In this document: in pieces, positions 8,015-16,746 of the stretch
How the letters are laid out: every line of letters begins with the position of its first letter
How positions within the stretch are numbered: the stretch's first letter is position 1
Source: Specibacter cremeus
Lineage (GTDB): Bacteria; Actinomycetota; Actinomycetes; Actinomycetales; Micrococcaceae
Assembly (NCBI RefSeq): GCF_003946885.1
Contig: NZ_RWKQ01000044.1
Location: 1 to 41,090, forward strand
Direction of reading: 5' to 3'
Length of the DNA stretch: 41,090 nt
Made by a program: the position numbers and the translations under genes
Notes under the pieces: model-generated
Told to the model about the DNA's origin: nothing
Seen by the model: the letters and a program-made list of their open reading frames with translations, nothing else
Database searches by the model: none

Positions 8015-8638
8015 ATGAACAAGTCCGTTGCGGCCCCGTCCGCAAACACCGCACCCCGGAAGCAAGGCTGGCGCGTGGTCGACATCGTCGTCGCGTCTGT
8101 CCTCTCCGTCGCCGTCGGCGTCATCTTCTGGCTCTGGTCCGCCGGGTACGGGCTGATCGCCGCCGCCACCACCGCGTTCCCGCCGCTGGGCGGGCTGTAC
8201 GGGGGCGGCTGGCTGATCGCCGGCGTCATCGGCGGGCTGGTCATCCGCAAGCCCGGCGCCGCGCTGTACTGCGAGATCGTCGCGGCGTTGGTCGAGGCGC
8301 TGCTCGGCAGCAGCTTCGGCCTCACCGTGCTGCTCTCCGGCCTGGTCCAGGGCGTCGGCGCCGAACTGGCGTTCGCGCTGTTCCGCTACCGAAAGTTCAC
8401 GCTGCCGGTCGCGTTGCTTGCCGGGGCCTTGGCCGGCGTCGGGATGGGCCTGAACGACAACCTGGTCTCCAACGTCGAATGGGACTTCGCATGGAAGGCC
8501 GTCTACCTGGTCTTCGGCGCCGTCTCGGGCACCGTCATCGCCGGGCTGCTGTCCTGGCTGGCCGTGCGCGGCCTGGCCCGGACCGGGGCGCTGTCCGCGC
8601 TGCCCTCGCGCCGAGCCGCCACCGAACCGGTCCTGTAA
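8015..8638 (+). CDS. ykoE: ECF transporter S component, YkoE-like (HMP/thiamine)
   Basis: A 207-residue membrane protein with five or six helices: WRVVDIVVASVLSVAVGVIFW, then GGLYGGGWLIAGVIGGLVIRK and ELAFALFRYRKF. It matches the YkoE family, the substrate-binding component of energy-coupling-factor importers for hydroxymethylpyrimidine or thiamine. It is the first gene after the TPP riboswitch, which supports that substrate. AAGGAGGA at 8002-8009 is a strong ribosome binding site that the upstream hairpin can hide. ATG 8015 is unambiguous. Confidence 0.92.
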   Translation: MNKSVAAPSANTAPRKQGWRVVDIVVASVLSVAVGVIFWLWSAGYGLIAAATTAFPPLGGLYGGGWLIAGVIGGLVIRKPGAALYCEIVAALVEALLGSSFGLTVLLSGLVQGVGAELAFALFRYRKFTLPVALLAGALAGVGMGLNDNLVSNVEWDFAWKAVYLVFGAVSGTVIAGLLSWLAVRGLARTGALSALPSRRAATEPVL

Positions 8639-8640
8639 CC

Positions 8641-10128
8641 GTGGCCGTGTCCTGCACCCCCGCCCGGGTCAGCGCCCGCGGCTGGGGCTGGCAGCACTCA
8701 GGCCGCACCGCCATGGCCGTCCACGACCTCGACCTGGACATCGCGGCCGGCGAGCGCGTCCTGCTGCTGGGCCCCTCCGGCGCCGGCAAGTCCACGCTGC
8801 TGCACGCGCTCGCCGGCGTGCTCGGCGCCGACTCCGACGACGACGCCAGCGAATACGGCACGCTGACCATCGACGGCGTGCCGGCCACCCGGGCACGCGG
8901 CCGCGCCGGGCTCATGCAGCAGGACCCGGACGCCCAGGTGGTCCTGTCCCGGATCGGCGACGACGTCGCGTTCGGGGCCGAGAACCTGGCCGTGCCGCGC
9001 GAGGAGATCTGGCGCCGCGTGCCCGCCGCGCTGGAGGCGGTGGGCCTGGACCTGCCGCTGGAGCACTCCAGCTCGGCGCTGTCCGGCGGGCAGAAGCAGC
9101 GCCTCGGCCTGGCCGGCATCCTGGCCATGGAGCCGGGCCTGCTGCTGCTCGACGAACCCACCGCGAACCTTGACCCCGAGGGCGTCCTGGAGGTTCGTGA
9201 CGCCGTGCGCCGCACGCTCGACGACACCGGCGCCACGCTCGTGGTCGTCGAGCACCGGGTCGCCGTGTGGCTGGAGGTCGTCGACCGGATCGTCGTGCTC
9301 GCCCCCGGCGGCGGCGTCCTGCTCGACGGCGCCCCCGACGCCGTGCTGGCACGGGCCGCCGGCATGCTCGCCGCCGCCGGCGTGTGGGTGCCCGGGCATG
9401 TGCCGGCCGTGCGGCCGCGCGTGAATTCCGGCTCCGGGGAGGTGCTGCTCGACGCGGCGGCCCTGGCCGTCTCACGCCAGAAGGCACGACGGCGGCACCC
9501 CGCGGTACCAGCCGCCGTCGTCCCCCTCCTTGAGATCCAGGCGGGGCGGGCGCTGAGCGTGACCGGGCCCAACGGCGCCGGGAAATCGACGCTCGCGCTG
9601 ACCCTTGGCGGGCTGCTGCCGGCGGCCGACGGACGGCTGGGCGCCCGGGAGCCGCTGGCGCGTGGCGCCGGGGCCGACCCGTTCCGGTGGCGCGGGCGCG
9701 AGCTGATCGGCCGGATCGGCACGGTGTTCCAGGAGCCCGAGCACCAATTCGTGACAGGCAGCGTGCGCGCGGAGCTGGACTTCGCCCCGCATATCCTGGG
9801 CCTGGAAACGGACCGGGTCGATGAGCTGCTGGCCCGGCTGCGGCTGGACCACCTGGCCGAGGCGAACCCGTTCACGCTCTCCGGCGGGGAGAAGCGGCGG
9901 CTGTCCGTGGCGACCGTGCTGGCGGCCAGCCCGTCGGTGTTGATTCTCGACGAGCCGACGTTCGGACAGGACGCGAACACCTGGGCCGAGCTGGCGTCCA
10001 TGCTCACCGAACTGCTCGACGCCGGCACGGCCGTGGTGTCCGTGACCCACGACGCCGCGTTCGCCGACATGCTCGGTGGGGAGCGGCTGGTGCTCGGCGC
10101 CGTCGCCACGCAGGGGGTGCGCCGATGA
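8641..10128 (+). CDS. ykoD: ECF transporter duplicated ATPase, YkoD-like
   Basis: About 495 residues holding two ABC ATPase halves in one chain, as in YkoD. The first half has Walker A GPSGAGKST, signature LSGGQKQRL and Walker B LLLLDEPTANLD. The second has Walker A GPNGAGKST, signature LSGGEKRRL and Walker B VLILDEPTFGQD. GTG 8641, 2 nt after the ykoE stop, is taken as start; the frame is open further upstream but only as a shadow of ykoE. It energises import by the S component together with the T component that follows. Confidence 0.9.
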   Translation: MAVSCTPARVSARGWGWQHSGRTAMAVHDLDLDIAAGERVLLLGPSGAGKSTLLHALAGVLGADSDDDASEYGTLTIDGVPATRARGRAGLMQQDPDAQVVLSRIGDDVAFGAENLAVPREEIWRRVPAALEAVGLDLPLEHSSSALSGGQKQRLGLAGILAMEPGLLLLDEPTANLDPEGVLEVRDAVRRTLDDTGATLVVVEHRVAVWLEVVDRIVVLAPGGGVLLDGAPDAVLARAAGMLAAAGVWVPGHVPAVRPRVNSGSGEVLLDAAALAVSRQKARRRHPAVPAAVVPLLEIQAGRALSVTGPNGAGKSTLALTLGGLLPAADGRLGAREPLARGAGADPFRWRGRELIGRIGTVFQEPEHQFVTGSVRAELDFAPHILGLETDRVDELLARLRLDHLAEANPFTLSGGEKRRLSVATVLAASPSVLILDEPTFGQDANTWAELASMLTELLDAGTAVVSVTHDAAFADMLGGERLVLGAVATQGVRR

Positions 10129-10922
10129 GCGCGGACATCCTGGCCCAGCCGCGGTCCACGGCGTGGCTGGCGGGCGCGAACCCGCTCTCGAAGCTGGGCG
10201 CCGGCGTGCTGATCACGGTGGTGTTGCTGCTGACGGTTGACTGGGTGTCCGCCGTGGCGGCGCTGGCACTGGAACTGTGCCTGCTGCCGCTGGCCGGGTT
10301 GGGCGCGCGGATGCTGTTGCTGCGCGGCTGGCCGATCCTCATCGCGGCGGCCGTGGGCGGTTACGGCACCGCGCTGCTGGCGCCCAAGACGGGGAACGTG
10401 CTCCTGGTACTGGGCCCGGTGCTGTTCACGACCGGGTCGGTGGAGTCCGGCATCGCCATCGCGCTGCGTGGGCTGGCCATTGCGCTGCCCGGCGTGATCG
10501 TGCTGGCCAGCACCGACCCGACCGATCTGGCCGATGCGCTGGCGCAGCGGCTGCGGCTGCCGCACCGGTTCGTGCTGGGCGCGCTGGCCGGCATGCGGCT
10601 CGTGGGGTTGCTGGTGGCCGAATGGCAAACGCTCGGCATGGCCCGGCGGGCCCGCGGGGTCGGTGTCAACACGGGTGTGGCCGGCCGCGTGGCCGCCTCC
10701 CTGGGGCAGGCGATGGCGTTGCTGGTCCAGGCGATCCGGCGCGCGTCCCGGCTGGCCGTCACCATGGAGGCCAAGGGGTTCGGGGCCGGGCCCCGGACAT
10801 GGGCGCGCGAGTCCGTGTTCAGCCGCCGCGACGCCGCCGTGGCGGCCGGGGGACTCGTGATCTGTGCCGTGGCGGTGGGCGCCGCCGTCGTGCTCGGCAC
10901 CTGGAACCCCGTGTTCGGGTAA
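10125..10922 (+). CDS. ykoC: ECF transporter T component, YkoC-like
   Basis: A 265-residue CbiQ/EcfT-family protein starting at an ATG that overlaps the ykoD stop (ATGA). The N-terminus reads STAWLAGANPLSKLGAGVL, the usual NPxxKL entry into the first helix. The cytoplasmic coupling motifs contain alanine-arginine-glycine signatures (MARRARGVG and TMEAKGFGAG), which contact the two ATPase halves. It completes the three-gene thiamine-precursor importer under TPP control. Confidence 0.91.
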   Translation: MSADILAQPRSTAWLAGANPLSKLGAGVLITVVLLLTVDWVSAVAALALELCLLPLAGLGARMLLLRGWPILIAAAVGGYGTALLAPKTGNVLLVLGPVLFTTGSVESGIAIALRGLAIALPGVIVLASTDPTDLADALAQRLRLPHRFVLGALAGMRLVGLLVAEWQTLGMARRARGVGVNTGVAGRVAASLGQAMALLVQAIRRASRLAVTMEAKGFGAGPRTWARESVFSRRDAAVAAGGLVICAVAVGAAVVLGTWNPVFG

Positions 10923-10930
10923 GTGCGCCC

Positions 10931-11017
10931 GACCGTTCTGCGCAAGTTATGGGGTCCTAGGGTGCGCATGATGCACCCCTGCGCAAGATAGCGGGGTCTA
11001 CGATGCGCAGAACGGTC
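10931..11017. repeat. 87-nt symmetrical element with four TGCGCA sites
   Basis: The outer 14 nt (GACCGTTCTGCGCA, 10931-10944) are exactly inverted at 11004-11017. Inside are two 30-nt degenerate direct repeats (10939-10968 and 10980-11009, about 22 of 30 identical), each bounded by the palindrome TGCGCA, so TGCGCA starts at 10939, 10963, 10980 and 11004. The 11-nt spacer 10969-10979 completes a small stem with 10961-10966 (GGGTGC/GCACCC). It lies between ykoC and the sugar operon promoter. Function is unknown; terminator, MITE-like repeat and regulatory RNA are all possible. Confidence 0.75.
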
Positions 11018-11040
11018 TTGGCCCCGCCCGGATTGTGACC

Positions 11041-11101
11041 CTTGACACGTGTTAGGTCCTCCTGTCACCATTGCATAACAGATACCTAACTCGTGTTAGG
11101 T
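11041..11101 (+). promoter_or_regulatory. Sugar operon control region with two LacI-type operators
   Basis: Operator 2 (11084-11101) is ACCTAACTCGTGTTAGGT, palindromic except for its central bases. Operator 1 (11041-11056) shares the right half CGTGTTAGG exactly and matches 13 of 16 positions overall. A consensus TTGACA (11042-11047) lies inside operator 1; no convincing -10 stands 16-18 nt away. Both sites match the site in front of the lacI gene, so they are the likely targets of that regulator. The ribosome binding site GAGGAGG follows just before ATG 11118. Confidence 0.7.
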
Positions 11102-11117
11102 GCAATGAGGAGGCGAC

Positions 11118-12512
11118 ATGGGCGATGTGAGCAGGCGGGCGGTCCTGGGTGTGCTGGGACTGGGCGCCCTCGGGGCCGTGACGGCGAGCTGGCCGCGGCT
11201 GACCGGGGCGGACATCCCGGGCCGGGGCGAGAACGCGTTGAGCGTGGCGATCCTGGGCACCAGCCAGGACGCGGCCAGCCGGGCCAAGCTGGTGCAGGCG
11301 TTCCAGGCTGCGCATCCGGGCATCAAGGTCCGAATCCAGGCAATCCAAGGTGCGGACTGGGGCGATTTCTTCGCCAAGATCCTGACCATGGTCGCCGCCG
11401 GCACGTCGCCCGACGTGGTCCTGGTGGCCACGGAGGGCGCGCAACTGTTCGCCGAACGCCTGGCCGAGCCGCTGGACACGTATGTCAAGCGTGACAGGGC
11501 CGCCGTGCAGGACTACTTCGACGACGTCCACCCGTCGTTGGTGGAGGCGTTCATGTACCAGGGCAGCCTGTTCCAGCTGCCGATGGACTTCAACAGCGCC
11601 AACATGTACCTGAACACCGGTGCCCTGGCGAAGGCCGGGCTGGCGCGCCCGGACGACCACTGGACCCGCGACGACTTCTACAACATGCTCGGCGCCATGA
11701 AGCGTACCAACGGCAACCAGTTCGTGCCGTACTACTGGACCAACCGGCTGTTCGGCGGCGTGGTGCCGTGGCTGTACGTGAACGAGACCAGCTTCCTGAA
11801 GGAGACGCGCAGCACCGGCGGCTCCTGGTTCTGGGACACGTTCTACGCCAAGGACCCCACCCGGGCGCAGCGCTCCGGCGGCTTCCAGTGGCTGGAACCG
11901 AACGCCGAGGACCCGCATGTGGCCGAAAGCTTCGAGTTCCTGCGCACGCTCGTCGCAGAGGGCCTCGGCACCAGCCCGGCCCAGGGTGGCGGCAACGAAC
12001 TGGTGGGTCAGTTCGCGGCCGGCATGATCGGCACCACCCCGGCCGGCGGCTACTGGGTGGAGGGCCTGCACGAGGCCGGCATGCGCGAGGACCAGTTCGA
12101 CGTCCAGTTCTTCCCCAAGTGGCGCAGCCAGCGGCACCAGTTCGGCGCGGCCGGCTACGCCATCATGAAGACCTCCACGCGCAAGGACGAGGCGTGGGAG
12201 TGGATCAAGTTCTGCGCCACCAAGGAGGCGATGGAAATCGCCATGCCAACTCCGACGACGACGCCCACGCGCCGCTCCATGGTGAACGAGGCGCTGTACT
12301 CGGGCAAGGGACCCAAGCACTGGCAGGTCTTCTACGACACGCTGGACAAGTTCCCCACGTCCGGTCCCATCCCGGCCCCGCCGCAGCAGGCGGCCGTGGA
12401 GAGCGCCCTGATCAAGAACGTCGTCGGCGCCGTCACCGGCTCCGCCGCCAACGTCGCCCCCGCGCTCGCAACGCTGCAGCGTGACCTCGACCTGGCCCTG
12501 AGGAGGAACTGA
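11118..12512 (+). CDS. ABC sugar transporter substrate-binding protein
   Basis: A 464-residue extracellular solute-binding protein of the MalE/family 1 type (SVAILGTSQDAASRAKLVQAF, then KILTMVAAGTSPDVV and the hinge region LFQLPMDFNSANMYLN). The N-terminus MGDVSRRAVLGVLGLGALG has a twin-arginine motif before the hydrophobic stretch, so Tat export is likely. There is no lipobox cysteine after it, unusual for a Gram-positive binding protein. GAGGAGG precedes the start. It is first in an operon with two permeases and a GH32 enzyme, so the ligand is probably sucrose, a fructo-oligosaccharide or another fructoside. Confidence 0.9.
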   Translation: MGDVSRRAVLGVLGLGALGAVTASWPRLTGADIPGRGENALSVAILGTSQDAASRAKLVQAFQAAHPGIKVRIQAIQGADWGDFFAKILTMVAAGTSPDVVLVATEGAQLFAERLAEPLDTYVKRDRAAVQDYFDDVHPSLVEAFMYQGSLFQLPMDFNSANMYLNTGALAKAGLARPDDHWTRDDFYNMLGAMKRTNGNQFVPYYWTNRLFGGVVPWLYVNETSFLKETRSTGGSWFWDTFYAKDPTRAQRSGGFQWLEPNAEDPHVAESFEFLRTLVAEGLGTSPAQGGGNELVGQFAAGMIGTTPAGGYWVEGLHEAGMREDQFDVQFFPKWRSQRHQFGAAGYAIMKTSTRKDEAWEWIKFCATKEAMEIAMPTPTTTPTRRSMVNEALYSGKGPKHWQVFYDTLDKFPTSGPIPAPPQQAAVESALIKNVVGAVTGSAANVAPALATLQRDLDLALRRN

Positions 12513-13471
12513 TGAGCACCACCCTGCGCAACCAACGCGCCCAAACCACTGGATCGGCGTCGAACGACCCCACCGGCACGAAGACCGCCACCGCCCGGCG
12601 CGACGGCCGGAAGTGGATGGCCGCGCTGTTCCTGGCCCCGACCATCGGCGGCATCGCCCTGTTCACCCTGGTGCCGATCGTCGCCTCCGTGCTGCTGGCG
12701 TTCTTCCGCTGGGATATCATCAGCGCGCCGAAGTTCGTGGGGCTGGACAACTTCGCCTCCATCGGCGCCGACCCGACCGTCCGGGTGGCGTTCCTGAACA
12801 CCATCATGTTCGTGATCGTGGCCGTCCTGTTGCAGTTGCTGGTCGCGATCTCGCTGGCCGTGTTGGTGCAGACCCGCATGCCCATCTGGCTGCGCACGTT
12901 CTTCCGGTCCGCCTTCTTCTTCCCCTTGGTGCTGTCCGCATCGAGCGTGTCCATCATCATGTCCTACCTGTTCAACCAGAACTTCGGCTTGGTGAACAAG
13001 ATCCTCGGGCTGGTCGCGATCCCGCCGGTGCCGTGGCTGACCTCGCCGGCGGCCTCGATGGCCGTCATCGTGCTGGTGTACGTGTGGCAGAACTTCGGCT
13101 TCACGTTCCTGTTGGTGCTGGGCGGGCTCAGCTCCATCCCGACCGAGCTGTACGAGGCGTCCTCGATCGACGGCGCCGGCGGGTGGAAGCAGCTGCGCAG
13201 CATCACCCTGCCGCTGCTGAGCCCCACGCTGCTGGTGGCCAGCGTCATGGCCGTGATCTCCGCCCTGCAGATCTTCGACCAGCCGTATGTGATCACGCGC
13301 GGCGGGCCGGGCGACGCCACCCGCACCGCCGTCATGGTCATCTTCGAATCCGCCTTCAAGCAGCTTGACTTCGGCCGGGCCTCCGCCATCGGCGTGGTCC
13401 TGACGCTGCTCATCATGGCGGCCACGGCAGTCCAGTTCCGGCTGTCCCGACGCTTCGTGTACTACTCGTAG
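12512..13471 (+). CDS. ABC sugar transporter permease (MalF-type)
   Basis: A 319-residue membrane protein with an N-terminal ~30-residue polar tail and six helices. The EAA loop that docks the ATPase reads YEASSIDGAGGWKQLRSITL. ATG 12512 overlaps the stop of the binding-protein gene by one base, and AGGAGG lies just upstream. It forms the translocation pore with the next gene product. Confidence 0.93.
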   Translation: MSTTLRNQRAQTTGSASNDPTGTKTATARRDGRKWMAALFLAPTIGGIALFTLVPIVASVLLAFFRWDIISAPKFVGLDNFASIGADPTVRVAFLNTIMFVIVAVLLQLLVAISLAVLVQTRMPIWLRTFFRSAFFFPLVLSASSVSIIMSYLFNQNFGLVNKILGLVAIPPVPWLTSPAASMAVIVLVYVWQNFGFTFLLVLGGLSSIPTELYEASSIDGAGGWKQLRSITLPLLSPTLLVASVMAVISALQIFDQPYVITRGGPGDATRTAVMVIFESAFKQLDFGRASAIGVVLTLLIMAATAVQFRLSRRFVYYS

Positions 13472-13481
13472 GAGAGCCGTC

Positions 13482-14357
13482 ATGACCACCACTATTCAAA
13501 ATCCCACGTCCACGCCCGAGGTGCCGGTGCGCCGGCGCCGTCCCGTGAGCGGACGGACCATCGGCCGGGCGGCCGCGCTCGTCGCCGGCACCGTGCTGAC
13601 CCTGGGGCCGGTCCTGTGGACCGTCGCCTCGGCGCTGCAGTCCCCGTCGCAGTCGCTCGGCGGCGGCTCGCTCTTCACGAACGGCATCACGTTCGACGCG
13701 TTCAAGGACGTGTTCCACCAGGTCAACATGTGGCTGCTGCTGTGGAACTCGGTGCTCGTCACCGGGCTGGTGGCGGCCGGGCAGATGTTCACGGCCGCGC
13801 TGGCCGGGTACGCGTTCGCCCGCATCGACTTCAAGGGCCGCGGCCTGCTGTTCGGCATCGTGCTGGCCACCATGATGGTGCCGTTGCAGGTGACGATCGT
13901 CCCCGTGTTCATGCTCATTCGCGGCATGGGCCTCTCGGACACCCTGTTGGCGTTGATCCTCCCGGCCCTGCCCACCGCGTTCGGCACGTTCCTGATGCGC
14001 CAGTACTTCCTGGGCCTCCCGCCGGAGCTGGCCGAGGCAGCGGCGATCGACGGCGCGTCGCCGCTGCGCACCTTCCGGTCCGTGTACGTGCCGTTGGCCT
14101 GGCCCGGCCTGGCGATTGTCGGCATCCTGGCCTTCAACTACCACTGGAACGAGTTCTTCCGGCCCCTCATCATGACCATCAGCGAACAGAACTTCACGCT
14201 GCCGCTGGGCCTGGTCTCGTTGCAGGGCAACATGGGCACGGGCTCGGTGGCCACGGTGCTCGCCGGCGTCGTGCTGTCCATGATCCCCGCCGCCGTCGTG
14301 TTCGTCTTCGGCCAGCGCTACCTGCGCGAGGGCCTGACGGCCGGCAGCAACAAGTAA
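13482..14357 (+). CDS. ABC sugar transporter permease (MalG-type)
   Basis: A 291-residue partner permease with six helices. The EAA loop is AEAAAIDGASPLRTFRSVYV. The start ATG follows the first permease by 10 nt with GGAGAG upstream. No ATPase gene lies in this operon, so the pair probably uses a shared MsiK-type ATPase encoded elsewhere, as is common for actinobacterial sugar importers. Confidence 0.93.
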   Translation: MTTTIQNPTSTPEVPVRRRRPVSGRTIGRAAALVAGTVLTLGPVLWTVASALQSPSQSLGGGSLFTNGITFDAFKDVFHQVNMWLLLWNSVLVTGLVAAGQMFTAALAGYAFARIDFKGRGLLFGIVLATMMVPLQVTIVPVFMLIRGMGLSDTLLALILPALPTAFGTFLMRQYFLGLPPELAEAAAIDGASPLRTFRSVYVPLAWPGLAIVGILAFNYHWNEFFRPLIMTISEQNFTLPLGLVSLQGNMGTGSVATVLAGVVLSMIPAAVVFVFGQRYLREGLTAGSNK

Positions 14358-15634
14358 TGAAAGGGAACCCCTTGCCTATCACCGACCCGTCCTTCCCCGC
14401 CCTGCACGGTCGCCCGGCCCGCGGCTGGGTCAACGATCCCAACGGCTGCGCATACGTCGACGGCACCTACCACGTGTTCTTCCAGTACAACCCGGACGGC
14501 CCCGTGCACCACCGGATCCAGTGGGGCCACGCGACGTCCACGGACCTGGTGCGCTGGACGGAGCAGCCGGTGGCGTTCGGGCCACGGGACGGCGGCCCCG
14601 ATGCGTTCGGCTGCTGGTCCGGCGTGATGGGCTTCGACGGCGGCACCCCCACCGCGTTCTACACGGGCATCCGGGGGGCCCCGGCCGACTCGCGCGTGCT
14701 CACGGCCACCTCGGACAGCGCCATGATCGAGTGGGTGCAGTCGGAGGTGCCCGTGGCCGGCATGCCGGACGAGCCCGGGCTGACCGAGGTGCGCGACCCG
14801 TTCCTGTTCAGCTTCGAGGGCCGCGACTACGCCATCCAGGGCTCCGGCTACACGGACGGCACGCCCGTCATCCTGCTCTACCGCTGCCACACGCGCACGG
14901 ACTGGGAGTATCTGGGCCCGCTGGTCACCGGCGGCAGCGGTGTCGCCGCCGCGCACGCGCCGGCGCACATCTGGGAGTGCCCGCAGCTGTTCCGCGTGGA
15001 CGGGCAGTGGGTGCTGGTGGTGTCGCTGTGGAGCAGGCACGACGCCGGCCATCACCTTGGCGGGGTCGCCTACCTTGCGGGGGAGTTGAGCGAGGGCGGC
15101 GTGGGGCTGAAATTCCTGCCCGCGTCCGGCGGTCCCGTGGACGCGGGCCCCGACTTCTACGCCCCGCAGGTGCTGGCCGCGTCACTTTCCGAGCCGCGTA
15201 CGCTGATGTGGGCGTGGACGTGGGACGAGTCCCGCCCGGCCGCGGACGTTGACGCCGCAGGCTGGTGCGGGGCGCTGACCTACGCGCGCTCGCTGTCGTA
15301 CCGGGACGGCGAGTTGCGGTCGGAGCCCGTTTCCGAGGTTTCCTCGTTGCGTTCCGGCGTGCTGTTCCGGGGGGCCGGGTCGTTTGCGGTGCCGGCCGCC
15401 GCCCGGGCGTTCGAGGTCTCCGCCGACGGTCCGGTGCAGCTCGTGGTTGTGGACGGTGCCGCTTGCACCGTAGTGGCCGCCGTCTCCTCGGGCCGGATCC
15501 TGGTGGACGGGTCCGTGGTGGAGGTGTTCGGTTCGGAATCCGTGCCGCGGACGCTGCATGCCTACCCGACGGCCACGTCCCGGTTCGAGGTGCGTGCCCT
15601 CGGTGAATGTACGGTGCACGAACTGGCGCTGTAG
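14357..15634 (+). CDS. GH32 beta-fructofuranosidase (sucrose/fructan hydrolase)
   Basis: A 425-residue glycoside hydrolase family 32 enzyme. The nucleophile motif WVNDPNG (Asp27) is at the N-terminus, the transition-state motif is EVRDPF, and the acid/base glutamate is in IWECPQL. A short beta-sandwich module ends the protein. No signal peptide is present, so it hydrolyses imported sucrose or short fructans in the cytoplasm. ATG 14357 overlaps the permease stop; a TTG at 14372 behind AAAGGGAA is an alternative start giving MPITDPSF. It is the last gene of the operon and converges on lacI 21 bp away. Confidence 0.9.
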   Translation: MKGNPLPITDPSFPALHGRPARGWVNDPNGCAYVDGTYHVFFQYNPDGPVHHRIQWGHATSTDLVRWTEQPVAFGPRDGGPDAFGCWSGVMGFDGGTPTAFYTGIRGAPADSRVLTATSDSAMIEWVQSEVPVAGMPDEPGLTEVRDPFLFSFEGRDYAIQGSGYTDGTPVILLYRCHTRTDWEYLGPLVTGGSGVAAAHAPAHIWECPQLFRVDGQWVLVVSLWSRHDAGHHLGGVAYLAGELSEGGVGLKFLPASGGPVDAGPDFYAPQVLAASLSEPRTLMWAWTWDESRPAADVDAAGWCGALTYARSLSYRDGELRSEPVSEVSSLRSGVLFRGAGSFAVPAAARAFEVSADGPVQLVVVDGAACTVVAAVSSGRILVDGSVVEVFGSESVPRTLHAYPTATSRFEVRALGECTVHELAL

Positions 15635-15655
15635 GCTTCTCGGCGCGGATCCCGG

Positions 15656-16723
15656 TCACGCAGCCGGCGCTGCCACCGAGTCGCGGCTTATCACGGGGCA
15701 CTCGAGCAGCAGGGGTCCGTTTCCCGCCGCCGGATGCGCCGGCGCGTCCTCGGCCAGAGCGCCCAGCAGCAGGGAGATCGCCTGCTCGCCCATCTCCCGG
15801 TGTGGCAGTGCGATCGTCGTCAGTGCGGGCACCGAGGGCGCGGCGATCGTCTCGTCGTCGTCATAGCCGACGATGCTCACATCCTGGGGGACGCGCAGGC
15901 CCAGCCGGCCGCAGGCCAGCAGCACGCCCATGGCGACGCGGTCGTTGGCGCACACGATGCCGGTGGGGCGGTCGGCACCCGGGCGCGGGCCGCCATCGTC
16001 CGCCACCAGCGCGTCCGTCAACAGCGCCATGGCGCCGGCGAATCCGTCGTTGATCTGCCATCCCGTCGGGATGATCGGCGCCTCGGGCAGGCCTGCGGCG
16101 GCCAGCGCCTGCCGGAACCCGGTGGCGCGCAGGCCGGGGGCGACCAGTTCGTCGGTGCCGGACAGGAACGCGACGCGCCGGTGCCCGGCGTCGATGAGCA
16201 CCTGGGCGGCGGCCCGGCCGCCGGCCACCTCGTCCGGGATGACGGCCCGCAGCGATCCGGCCGGGTCGTAGCTATTGGCGAGCACGGCCGGGCCCCCGGC
16301 CATGGCGGCCGGCGGCGTGTACTCGCGCAGGCTCATGGCCGCGTACATGAGGGCGTCGACCTGCCGGTCGTGCAGAGCCGCGAACGCCCCGGCCTCCCGG
16401 TGGGCGTCGCTGTGCGTGTCGATGACGAGCAGCAGGTAGCCGGCCGCCAGGGCCGCGTCGCCGGCGCCCTGCAGCAGCTTCCCGGCGAACGGGCTGCCGG
16501 CGATCGCGTCCGTGACGACGCCGATGGTGTGCGTCCGGCTGCTCTGCAGCGACCGGGCCACGGCGTTCGGGGTGTAGTGCAGTTCCCTGGCGGCGGCGCG
16601 GATGAGTTCCTGCTTGTCCTTGGCGATGTTGCCGTCGGCGCGCCCGTTCAGGACGAAGCTGACGGCGCTGCGCGACACCCCCGCCAGCCGGGCAACGTCC
16701 GCCGATGTGGCCTTCCGCGGCAT
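15656..16723 (-). CDS. LacI-family transcriptional regulator of the fructoside operon
   Basis: A 355-residue regulator: N-terminal LacI HTH (TSADVARLAGVSRSAVSFVL), hinge helix with TPNAVARSLQSSRTHTIGVV, and a periplasmic-binding-protein-like effector domain (NDRVAMGVLLACGRLGLRVP and DVSIVGYDDDE). It converges on the GH32 gene. Its ribosome binding site AGGAGG overlaps an operator (16731-16746) matching those of the sugar operon, so it probably represses both itself and the operon until a fructoside binds. Confidence 0.92.
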   Translation of the reverse strand: MPRKATSADVARLAGVSRSAVSFVLNGRADGNIAKDKQELIRAAARELHYTPNAVARSLQSSRTHTIGVVTDAIAGSPFAGKLLQGAGDAALAAGYLLLVIDTHSDAHREAGAFAALHDRQVDALMYAAMSLREYTPPAAMAGGPAVLANSYDPAGSLRAVIPDEVAGGRAAAQVLIDAGHRRVAFLSGTDELVAPGLRATGFRQALAAAGLPEAPIIPTGWQINDGFAGAMALLTDALVADDGGPRPGADRPTGIVCANDRVAMGVLLACGRLGLRVPQDVSIVGYDDDETIAAPSVPALTTIALPHREMGEQAISLLLGALAEDAPAHPAAGNGPLLLECPVISRDSVAAPAA

Positions 16724-16730
16724 CCCGCCT

Positions 16731-16746
16731 CCTAAATCGTGTGAGG
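16731..16746 (-). promoter_or_regulatory. LacI autoregulatory operator
   Basis: CCTAAATCGTGTGAGG matches the sugar operon operator core CCTAACTCGTGTTAGG at 14 of 16 positions. It lies 8 nt upstream of the lacI start and overlaps its Shine-Dalgarno sequence, a position suited to autorepression. Confidence 0.7.

Noticed and set aside
7966-8640. Upstream extension of the ykoD frame
   Set aside because: It overlaps ykoE entirely and has shadow-type composition; GTG 8641 fits the operon spacing.
10931-11017. tRNA-like or tmRNA-like gene
   Set aside because: No cloverleaf, T-loop (GTTCRAAYC) or CCA-adjacent acceptor stem can be drawn; the symmetry is of repeats, not of a tRNA.
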